Source: Stenopsyche tienmushanensis (Eukaryota; Arthropoda; Insecta; Trichoptera; Stenopsychidae). From it: a DNA stretch of 64,000 nt. The notes under the pieces were generated by a model, which was not told the origin of the DNA, made no database searches, and saw only the letters and a program-made list of their open reading frames with translations. The translations under genes were made by a program, and so were the position numbers. Numbering within the stretch: the stretch's first letter is position 1; each line of letters opens with the position of its first letter. Shown here piece by piece: positions 34,732 through 44,362 of this stretch. The stretch covers positions 868,001 to 932,000 of the forward strand of contig WACJ01000077.1 in NCBI GenBank assembly GCA_008973525.1, given 5' to 3'.

Positions 34732-35558
34732 CTTAAGGCGTCTTCTCACTTTAGGCGCCTCAAAAATAGGCCATTTTCACGATTTTTTTTCGAGGATTTT
34801 CGCTAAAAATTATGAGATAAAATTGATCTTATGTAATAAACACATATTTCAAGTACATGAAAAAAACATATTTTTATATTTTTGAACAATTATTATAATA
34901 AAACAGTAGCATCGAAAAACTCGTGTAGAAATGTTATGTTCGTGGCTTGTTGATGGTATCTCCGAGATGGGTCATTTGAAACAAAAAAATAAAACAGTTT
35001 TAGATTTAGTATATCAGTGGCTATAGCGCATATCATCAGATTTTTGATATTTGCAAAAATAACAAAATGGCGCACGTTTTACGAAAAAGTAAAAAAAAAC
35101 GCGTTTTTTTGCAGTTTTTTGTAAAAAAAATTACTTAAAATCAAAATTTCAAAAATCTGATGATATGCGCTATAGGCATAACTATGAAGAATATGTCATT
35201 CATATTTCATGACAATCGGCCGGATAGTTTCCGAAATTTTATCAACAAGCCACAAACCTTGTTTTGAGATAAACGCGTTTAAAGTTTTGGTTGCAGAAAA
35301 ATTGCCCAGACACAGCTGTTGAAACACTCGTTGTTATTTTGGGTATTTCCTCGGAAGATCTTCATAAATTGGTTTCAAAACTTCGTGAACATCCTCAGCT
35401 AGAGCAGAAGGATGTTTAAAAGTTTCTATCTGATTGTTTTGTGAAATTTATGATTTATGAAATTTCGATGTAACATTTTTAAAGATATGTACTTTCAAAA
35501 TTTAAAATAAAATAAAAATCGATTTTTTTAAATTTGTAAAGTGAGAAGACGCCTTAAG
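34732..35558. mobile_element. 827-bp foldback-type element
   Basis: The outer ends are perfect 22-bp inverted repeats, CTTAAGGCGTCTTCTCACTT plus TA. Nearer the middle is a second inverted pair, about 25 bp (35031-35055 and 35150-35174, CAAAAATCTGATGATATGCG on the right arm), and a third looser one containing GTGGCTTGTTGAT (34941 and 35247). The whole would fold into a nested hairpin. A plus-strand stretch 35290-35418 reads DTAVETLVVILGISSEDLHK followed by LVSKLREHPQLEQKDV before a stop; I do not recognise it, and it may be a captured or residual coding piece. The target duplication is unclear. Confidence 0.6.
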
Positions 35559-36567
35559 ATTAAAAAAAAATTTTTTTTTGAATATATCACAGTAGATCAT
35601 CAAATCCTATGTTTTTTAAATAGTTTTTCTATAGCTTTGAAATTAATTTTATAAATTGGATTTAGAGGCAAAATAGGGCTGATAAAATATCGATTTCGAA
35701 ACATGTCGTGCCTTTTAAAAGTGCGAAATGAATCTCTTGATGGTTGAATAAAGTAGGGTGAACCCCAATTAATGTCTGATGAACCATACTTCTGTCCATG
35801 GTGGGATCTTCAAACCGTTTTTGTAGCCAGATCACTAACGAATTGATAGTTTTTAATTATTTATACTTGGAATTTTCGCTTATAAAACACTCAGATCCAA
35901 TATGATTATAATTGAGTACGATTCAAATTTGAAGGCAAAATTTGAGTAGTTATTTTCACTTATGAAAAGAAATAATTCTCCTCTCAGATTCAGAATTAAC
36001 GAGGCTCATCTTGGGTCAGTTTTAAAAGTAATCACTGCTAGTAATATTTTATCTAAGAATAGGAAAGTAGTAGCAGATAAGAAATGTCAAGTGTTAAGAA
36101 GAAAACATTAAATTGTCTTTGTCGTTTTTTATTTTTGTATGTTTAAGAATGAACCTTGTTTTCTCTTCTTAATCAGCTTTTATATGTATCTATTTTCAAA
36201 GCGTTTCCACGGATTTTTTGTCAAATGGCATTTGAATGCATATTACGATTTTACTCAAAAGGCTTCCTGGTGCGTAAGAAGTCTAGTGCGCTTCTCCTGT
36301 GATCGAAACATTTCTGTTTGAAAAATTAATTACCCCTGAATTCCTGTTTCATTTCAATGAATCCTCGCTGAAGGCTCTCGCCGTCTGCATTCAAATTTGA
36401 TGCATACAATGAACAAGCTTTATATGACTCAATCATTTAATGTCTCCCTCGATACCAAACAGGACAACATGAGCGAGTATCTTGAATCAGAGTGCGTGGA
36501 TCGAGCTACGCATGTATAAATACACGATCATGAAATGCAAATTGTCTTTAACTTCAATTCCTGTAGG
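35559..36567. other. Unassigned AT-rich sequence
   Basis: About 1 kb. A 60-codon ORF at 36139-36321 is hydrophobic but motif-free. No element ends. Confidence 0.35.
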
Positions 36568-36570
36568 TAC

Positions 36571-36709
36571 CCGTTGAAGATCTGAATGCCCCCACTTGTC
36601 CTGGCGACCAGTTCAGATGCCGTATTAAGATATCCTGTCTAGGAAGTGTGCGGTCCTTTTGTTCCACGGTCGTTTGGCTTACAATCAGGAAGCCATCGGC
36701 AACCGACTG
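36571..36709 (-). CDS. Candidate exon, strand uncertain
   Basis: A GC-richer island. On the minus strand, after an acceptor-like GCTCGTGGTGCAG, it reads SVADGFLIVSQTTVEQKDRT then LPRQDILIRHLNWSPGQVGA and FRSSTG before a possible donor GTACCT. On the plus strand an acceptor TCAATTCCTGTAG precedes an equally open frame with TCPGDQFRCRIKISC, superficially like an LDL-receptor A repeat. I prefer the minus strand for its residue composition, but the sequence does not decide it. Product unknown. Confidence 0.25.
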
Positions 36710-36739
36710 CACCACGAGCGGTCAAATAGAAAGTTCACG

Positions 36740-39718
36740 TAAATTGTATTAACTGACATTTCGAATCTGATAAATATACGCTGTTATTCCGAGTGTTTGA
36801 ATTGAAATCCATTAAATTCCATCCAGCGTCTAGCCTATTAAATATCAGATCAGTTGTGGTGATGGGGCTTAAAAATACAATGGTAATGGTTTTTATAAAT
36901 AAGTTCTACCAATTGATCACAATTTGGGATCACGGCCGATGAGATGAATGAAAATGATTATATAAATTTAACAAATATTCATCCTTTCTAAATAATACCC
37001 AAGAGGATGGGATGAAAGTCTTCCTTAATTAGATTTGTACCAAAAATTCGTAGAAATTTCTATTCAATTCTCATCCTAATAACAATGATAATTTACAATA
37101 TATTCTACAGAAAATTTATAGAATATCGTTGTGAACTTATATAAAATAATATTACCTCATACCAAATACGTTGAAATTTTGATTACTTTAATTTATAACT
37201 CCAAATTCCAAACAGGAATGTTCATAAATATCATCAATCATAGAACAGATTACATCTCAGTTCTCAATTGGCAATTATAACAAGGAATAAGTTCATATGA
37301 AACAATACTTCTGCGCAAAAGTTGGCAAATATACATCACGCCAAAGCATTATTTCCAAAGATTCAAATATACGGCGTTGTTTATGACGGTCATAAAATAA
37401 TTATGATGGCAATATTTTAAGCACCATTACTAAATCCAGTAATATAAATTCTAGATCTATTGATGGTCATATTAATAGTCATAAACAATCATGATCATAG
37501 AATCCACCAAAGCATAAAAGCCTTTCCAATACGCTTTCATTGATTTATATCCTGAAATTATGTATTTATTTGTATATCAAGTATTCATCTGACGTTATTC
37601 ATATATGATAGTAGTCATTATTAAACCCATTGTTTTTAAAGATATTATGTTTATCATTCGTGTGTCTGTGGGAACGCTTAATCACATTTTGTGAATGAAT
37701 ACATACTGCAAATGAGGTATCTTAATTTTTAAACTTGTGCAGGTATTCTTCGACTTAAGAATCCAGATAAAATGGCAAGCATCGGTCGTATGTCGAATAT
37801 TTTTTTGCTTATATTTGTTTTTGGCTGAAACGAATCGCATTTCCCATCCATAATGGACAATTGCGGGAATCCACTAAAATATGCACATACATACATTCAA
37901 TATTAGGGAAATCCCCGCACATATATGTTTCATTTATGTAATATATGCACGTATGAAAGTGACAAGCACGAGGTCGTAAATGCAAATTGCTCGTAAGCCA
38001 TTGTTGTATTCGTTAATATCAAGAAAGCTGATAAATTCAAGGAATATTCATACAGAACTCTCCTAAATTTAAGATGAATTTCGCTGCTTATCTTTGTTTT
38101 TCTAGAGGGCCTATAAAAATCATCTTTATTATTAATATGGTTATAATTTGATGATGGATATTAATCTATAAAACGACAATATTTATTGGTACTCACTGTT
38201 GATAAATTAATGTTGATTCCGGATAAAATGGTGTTGAACAGGGTTTGATTTTGTATTTTCCCATCCTTTGTTCGATGTAATGTTATCGGCAAAGGATAAT
38301 GGGAAGGAAGGAAGCTGTTGGAAGATGTTGGCTTCCCCCATATTTTTTCTCCCTTTAAAGTCATTCGCCTTATCGCTTATCTCATAAACGAGGAGCTTAC
38401 CACACAGGAGGAAGACAAGAACGAAGGTGAGCTTAAATAGCAGATGCTTGCAAAAATGAAGCTGCCTTTCAACATTTTTTTCCTGGCAAATTCTCGAACT
38501 TTAAATTTAATGATGCATATTTTTTGCCATTGATCCTTAATCATCATCCATGACCATATCAAGACCTATAAATCATGGCAATTTATACTCGTATTATCTG
38601 ATATCTTTCTACAGATTTAACAATGAGAAAAAGTGGCAAAATTCTTCGCTTAATAAATAGAACGGTTACTATTAAGGTGAGTTTAGATCGTGACGTGAAT
38701 TGATGATGATTTGTTCGCCTTAGCGTCCAATAAAATCCTTATCCAGAGCAAAAAGAACTTGGAAAATGACTCAACAACCATTATTTTATTTAATAAGAAA
38801 ATAGGGCTAAATATTTGAGGAAAGCTGGATGAAGCTATTTGAAGAAGCTTAGTATGGAGGGTGACTAAACTGCTAGAATAACGTTTGTTCTTGGGCTTGA
38901 TATAAAAACAGAGATCAACTTAGCTAAGCAAATTTTCCGATTTTTTTTGTATGAATCATCGCTTTTTGAATACCCTATTTACCTATTAATATTAAAATAT
39001 AAAAAAAAAACAAATAAAAATAACCAAAAATGGGGATGTTATGTTATGTATCAGAAATGGACAGTCGACGTGTAATCAAACATCATCGGAACAACGAATT
39101 TTATCGCTTCATAAGTTCGATTCGACACGGTATGAAATTAAATATGCTTGCATCTCGCTCTCTTGGATGCACTTTAAGTGCGCGCGAGCGAGACAATGCG
39201 ATCACATCAAATCCTGCGCTGGATAGACCTGAAATGTGACTCATAAAATTTTGCTTCTTTGAGATCACCTCGCAAAAGGCGTGCGGATTTATATTGAATA
39301 CATTAATTTGCTTTTATTTTACCCTAATCAAAAAAATTAATTCGATGTATCTTTTTGTTTCAGGTCTGAATCATCTACATATTTATATTCGAAAATACAC
39401 ATGGGACAAAACATCAGGTTTTTATCAAGTATATTTTTAAATTGTTCTAACAATCAACAAAAAATGACAAGCCAGATGAATTATTTGAAGACTAATAATA
39501 CATAAACAATGTGGATCAATTGAAACACATTTGATCAAACCGATTTACCTAATCAAACCAAAATTATTTAAATATATAAACTTAAAGTGAATCTCGAAAG
39601 TTTTACGTTAATTCAAATTTAACATTTTTATGAGCTCTTCTTTTATTTGCTCTTGTTATTGACAGCATATTTTTACTGTCATGATCTGATTAAATTTAGG
39701 TAATTTAAAATCAAGTCA
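36740..39718. other. Long AT-rich stretch without recognised genes
   Basis: About 3 kb. Short overlapping ORFs at 38161-38562 and 39030-39239 have no motifs; the latter covers a CG-rich tract (GTGCGCGCGAGCGAGACA at 39178-39195). No element termini recognised. Confidence 0.35.
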
Positions 39719-40260
39719 GAGTCGCATATAAAAAAATCGCATAAAAAAGACTTGAACTGTAATATATAGAAAACTGAGGGATATGTTCTATTATTTTTTT
39801 AAATCGCATAACTTTAAATCAATGTGATAGAATGTACCAAAAAATCGCATAAAAATGTTTAAAAAAAATCTTGTGAATAAAAACACAATATATGTTTTAC
39901 TGGATAATCGTACAAATTATCATTATTAATCAGCATACATTCATTCATCATTATTTTGTATTGAAATCGTCTTTTTAAAAATGTAATCGGTAAAAATGTA
40001 AATTTTGTAAAGATTTAATTATTATTTTTTTACGTAGTTCGTGATATCAAACCAATAATATCATCGTCATTTAATGGAGTATCCTCAAGCAATTCATCGA
40101 CATTATTATCTGGCATTTCATCGACATAATTAGCCGACGTAAATAATATTTTTTTGCAAAAATGGATCGGTTTTACATTTGGAAAAGAAACGCACAGATT
40201 ATTCTCAACTGCTTTCATGCGATTAACGACAATTCATAAAGCAATTGTCTCAACAATATG
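39719..40260 (-). mobile_element. pogo/Tigger-like element remnant
   Basis: 39719-39860 is collinear with the interior of the 10941-11099 MITE: GAGTCGCATATAAAAAA, AAAAAAGAC, GAAAACT(G/A)AGGGAT, TTCTATTATTTTT and CGCATAACTT. Immediately to the right a minus-strand ORF looks like a Tigger C-terminus. This links the MITE family to a transposase source. The right boundary of the remnant is not defined. Confidence 0.45.
40030..40218 (-). pseudogene. Tigger-like transposase C-terminal tail (tentative)
   Basis: The 62-codon ORF ends YVDEMPDNNVDELLEDTPLN then DDDIIGLISRTT. Acidic tails with an LTDEDI-like block are typical at the C-terminus of Tigger/pogo transposases. Upstream codons (IDHIVETIAL) are compatible with the helical segment before the tail but carry a stop. 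No catalytic residues are included. The call depends on position next to the MITE-like end. Confidence 0.4.
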
Positions 40261-41000
40261 ATCAATTTTATTAACGATCTCTCAAATAATTTGGAAGTAT
40301 GCTTATTCATTACCAAATTAATGGATTGATAGTAAGCTATTGAGATCATCGAGGATGTACATACGTATCCAAATCGGTTAGTAGAGTACGATCAATCAAA
40401 GGTACCTGAGACATTTTAATATATTAAAAAAAAAACTTGAAAAGATGATGCAATTTATCTAGCCTATAAAGATAATATCAATATTGTATTGTAATCAAAA
40501 CTTAAAATTATGGAAGTATTTATAATTCATCTATTGGCGGAGCTGTTACTTTTTTGAATACTAGATAATTAGCTATGCATAAACTAAATACATGATGATA
40601 TTGAGGATGAATGCTTGAGGCTCAATCTTCATGAATGAAAAATGGTAATGTTAAAGGAGCGATAGTTGGAAGCATTGAATATAATAAAGTACTATGGACT
40701 TTGACACGCCAACAGAATTTGGGTGACACGCATAATAGTTTGGAATAAAATGGCTTTATTATTCTTCATTGAAAAATGTGGTTTTAATTTTTCGTAGTAT
40801 GTAGAAATCGTGGCGCTAAGTTTTTACAAATGTACGATAACAGAACCATGGCGACAGAATGCATAAGAAGAAGTACGAAAGAAATGTTTTGAGGTACATT
40901 TTCAGATATCTCCGAGATCAAATCTCATGCATCAAATCGATGATATCTAATTTGGAAATTATGGACATGTATTAGCATAGTAGCATCGATTATCAGCTTC
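40261..41000. other. Unassigned AT-rich sequence
   Basis: About 740 bp with no recognised feature, up to the target duplication of the second LINE. Confidence 0.4.
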
Positions 41001-41014
41001 ATATGAGCCTGATG

Positions 41015-42252
41015 ATTTCCCTCTCGGGTCCTCTATGCTGTCATCTATTCAGATGGGGAGCGAAGGCGACGTCTCTCACGCTCCGCTTCTTCCTTGGCCC
41101 GGATTACAGCCGTTGCGTATCTGCACCACGCGTTCCATGTCTCCGCGCTAGTCAGCATCGAGGGTATCATGGTGTCGGGGGAGAGCGTATTTAATTTAAG
41201 CTTCTCCTTTAGGTTTTCCCTCTCTGCGTCGAACGCCGGACAGACGAATGTCGTATGTGCAGCATCATCCGTTTCTGCATTGCAGTGGTGGCATCCCGGT
41301 CCGGTTTCTTTTCCAATTCTATGGAGATACCTACCGAAGCAACCGTGCCCGGTGAGCACCTGGGTTAGGTGGTAGCACAGTTGCCCGTGCTTTCTGTCCA
41401 CCCAGGGCTTCAGGGTCGGCAGGATTCGGTAGGTCCACCGGCCTTTGATGGAGTTTTGCCAGCGAGTCTGCCACGCCTCCATGGTGAGCTCCTTGGCTCT
41501 CTTCTTATCTTCACCCAACCGTGTGGTCTTCCTCTCCTTGGCGAGAAGATCTATCGGCGGTACCGCAGTCAGCGCCAGGACTGCGTCCTCTGACACCGTG
41601 CGGTACGCCGCCGCAAACCTGATCGCGCTTCTCCTCTGGACCCTGGCCATGTTGAGCCTGGCCCGCCATGTGCAGTGCATCGGCCCATATCGGCACGCCG
41701 TACAACAGCACCGAATGCACTACCTCATTGTAAAGCTTCCTCCGGTTGGTCTTCGGGCCACCGATGTTAGGCATCAGCCTGGCCAGGCCCTCTGCAATTC
41801 CGGCCGCCCTTGCTGCCGCTTTCTCCGTGTGTGCCACAAAGCTGAGCTTGTCGTCTATCTCCACCCCGAGGTATCGTATCGATCTTGAGAATTTAATCGT
41901 CGAGTTTCCGATCCTCAGGTTGGGAGGTGCAAGCTTTCTGCGCCTCGTGAAGAAGAGGGCTTCCGTTTTCTGTACGGCGAGTTTTAGCCCTGCCTCCGTT
42001 AGCCAGTTCTCCGCCTTCTTCGGGGTGTTCTCGCAGATTATTTGCAGAAGCTCCGTGGTCTTGGCCGTGACAAGTATAGCTATGTCGTCAGCAAAGGCGA
42101 CCATCTTGGCCCCTGACATTAGTGTAACTTTTAGCAGGCCATCATACATGACGTTCCACAGTGTAGGTCCGAGTACGGACCCCTGTGGAACGCCGGCAGT
42201 TACCGGTCTTTCCTTTTGGCCTCCTTCGGCGTCTGTGTACACCAGTATATAT
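41015..42252 (-). mobile_element. R1-clade LINE, 5'-truncated, no poly-A, 14-bp TSD
   Basis: The exact 14-mer ATATGAGCCTGATG flanks the element at 41001-41014 and 42253-42266; bases beyond differ, so the duplication is 14 bp, the length typical of R1-clade insertions. On the minus strand it begins in the reverse transcriptase (before VPQGSVLGP) and ends about 30 bp after the ORF2 stop with no poly-A tract. The 5' part of the element is missing. It is a different family from the LINE at 12.6 kb, which has a 210-bp 3' UTR and a long poly-A. Confidence 0.9.
41045..42250 (-). pseudogene. R1-clade ORF2 C-terminal half, one frameshift
   Basis: Reading from 42250 down: VTAGVPQGSVLGPTLWNVMY, then FADDIAILVTAK (catalytic Asp pair), FFTRRRKLAPPNLRIGNSTI, RYLGVEIDDKLSF and LARLMPNIGGPKTNRRKLYN, continuing to SVLLYGVPIWADALH. 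Near 41645-41690 the frame shifts, and the protein continues as ARLNMARVQRRSAIRFAAAY through WTYRILPTLKPW, LTQVLTGHGCFGRYLHRIGK and the zinc knuckle CHHCNAETDDAAHTTFVC (C-x2-C-x8-H-x4-C), stopping at 41045. One indel is the only obvious lesion. N-terminal RT, endonuclease and ORF1 are absent. Confidence 0.88.
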
Positions 42253-42266
42253 ATATGAGCCTGATG

Positions 42267-43619
42267 TCTGCTTTGGGCAGAGCATCTATATGCTGGGGTG
42301 TCATGGCACAAAGTCTCTCGAATTTTCTAAGATTCAGATTCATCAGCAGACTTCATTTATGATGAAATGATCTTTGGAGAAGGATCAGAATAGACGCAAA
42401 TGATAGAATATATTGTCGAAAGCTAAAGCTGTCTTATCGAACTATCTAAGCTACGAATGTATGTATGTATGTAGATTAACTATGCTTTTCATATTAATTT
42501 AGTATATTTAATGCTCATGTGTTGAAAATGTAATATTATATTATCCTCACGAGCCGCCATTGCCATTTTCTATATTAAAGACGTTCGCCATTTTTTCTCT
42601 GTAAAGCGCTCTCTATTCAAAACGTTTATCGGATATGCTATAAATTTATTTATCGAGCGTATCGCCTCCAGAATACATAAGATTTCATACGCGCCAAAAC
42701 ATAACCACATTAAAACATAGCCAGATTCTATTGTAAGCTTTGCGCCTTAAAAATAACCCAATAAAAACAACAACGTTTTGAAGTCTTTATTAGGAGCATT
42801 GGTTTTATCGACGCAATAAAACATCGCATTCCCGAAAGCACCTGTTTCTCGGACGATTCGCCTCAGAGTGTTATCACATGTGTTGATTTAGACAAATATT
42901 TTAGGGTTTTTTAGAGCAGGTGAATAAAAATACACCTCCATAAATCAGGCTCATGATTGGGACCACCCATCGGCCCCCGGGCCTGTAATTATGCTCTCTC
43001 CACGCCCATCGTTAGGAGGAGTCTTGGACTAGGCTTTGGGGGAGACCTGATGAAAAAATGGATGTTTAATATGATCAAAGTCACGCTTTTTCAATAATCC
43101 TTTGAAAAATAGATACGACTCGCATTTTTCGAATATCTCCAGATCGATTAATCTCCTCACGACGACCCATCGACGAGTTCCACGAACGGATAAGATCGAA
43201 AGCTATAATAACGGCTTCTAACCATTTTATTTCGCCTTGGACCATCAAGTCGCAAGATGGTACTTTTAAGGTGCAACGTTTTACATGGACTGATTAATTA
43301 AAACACACAATGGTACTTCAAACACAAACAACTGCGGCAGTGACAACGAGCGTGACGATCGTGAGAAACGTCGGGAACCTTTGAATATTTTTTTCCTCTT
43401 GTTTAACTAGATATTTGTGATACACTAATGTCTTTGAAGATAGAATAACTCTAATTAATAACGATGAATTATTTAATTATTTTCTTAAAAAATGATATTG
43501 TGAACTCCGCTTTGATATACAATTACGACCATATAAAAAATGCGATCTTTATAGTATGTCAGAGGATAGTTTTAATTTCATCTTGAACTAGAGGTATCGT
43601 CCACCGTTAATATATTCCA
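42267..43619. other. Unassigned sequence with GCCAT motifs
   Basis: About 1.35 kb. It includes a (GTAT)n run of four units near 42455-42473, a cluster of GCCAT motifs at 42553-42595, and a GC-rich patch at 42955-43045 without an open frame. No gene recognised. Confidence 0.35.
42553..42595. promoter_or_regulatory. Cluster of Pho/YY1-like GCCAT motifs
   Basis: GCCGCCATTGCCATTTTC followed by CGCCATTTTT gives three GCCAT cores in about 40 bp, matching the Pho/YY1 consensus (GCCAT, often with CGCCAT). A paired inverted version is at 52312-52340. Function is inferred only from motif density. Confidence 0.25.
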
Positions 43620-43768
43620 TTATTTGCGTTTTTTTGCAGCATCTTTTCTCCAGTTGTCCAGACCCAGACGTCTGGCGTCCTTGTTAATCTGATCAACCTT
43701 CCGGAAAGTCTGCTGCCATTCAGGCATAAGTTTAAGATATCCCTGCTCAGTGAAGTCGAAGGACAAAG
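43620..43768 (-). CDS. Candidate terminal exon, strand uncertain
   Basis: On the minus strand a pyrimidine-rich acceptor (CCTTCGACTTCACTGAGCAG, exon from 43748) or a further upstream one (GATTGTTAG, exon from 43768) leads into GYLKLMPEWQQTFRKVDQIN then KDARRLGLDNWRKDAAKKRK and a stop at 43620-43622. The plus strand has its own strong acceptor (GCGTTTTTTTGCAG) and an open frame starting IFSPVVQTQTSGVLVNLINL. Both readings look protein-like, so only one can be right. The lysine-rich end of the minus reading would fit a nuclear or ribosomal type tail. Product unknown. Confidence 0.3.
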
Positions 43769-44362
43769 CTAACAATCGACATGTCCATGATATCCAAGTT
43801 CGATCTCATCGACGTCAAACATTTTTCTCTTGACACTTTTAATTCGATCACAAAATCATGGTTCATATTTCACTTTTATAATATTGCCTTATAAATATTT
43901 TTTGAATTTTAATCTTAAATCTTCGCTAGAATGATGTTTTCTACAACGGTATATAAAGAGTTTATAGCCTTTTGCCTTCTTATGGCGCTTAATTATATTG
44001 GGTGATCAAAACGCGATAGTTGTTAGGAAAATTTATAAACCCACGATCGATGTTCATGGTCTTCACAAGACCTGCATGTAACAAGACAATGGGAAGGCAA
44101 ATCATCGACTTTTCTACATCCGTTGGAATAATCGTCAGTAGTACCATTTTTGAGCATTTAAAAGTTCCTAAGCACTCATAGTTATCATCAGGTAGACAAA
44201 AGACACAGAAATAATAAAGTGGCCATCAAAACGATGCGTGAAGCTGCGTGAAGGAATGAAGAAAGTCGAGGTTGCTAAAGTCTCTATTATAATCAGAAAA
44301 GGAAGAAACCTTGGTTCGATGAAATCTGCAGGCCTTTATTCAAGAAGGAAAGGAATTTATTA
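43769..44362. other. Unassigned sequence before piggyBac
   Basis: About 600 bp of AT-rich sequence ending in the TTAA target (44359-44362). No recognised feature. If 43.6 kb is a minus-strand exon, this is intron. Confidence 0.35.

Noticed and set aside
36571..36709. LDL-receptor A domain on the plus strand
   Set aside because: CPGDQFRC resembles the start of the repeat, but the remaining cysteines and the acidic calcium-binding block are absent.
41003..42258. Plus-strand ORFs over the second LINE
   Set aside because: Antisense shadows of the R1 ORF2 on the minus strand.
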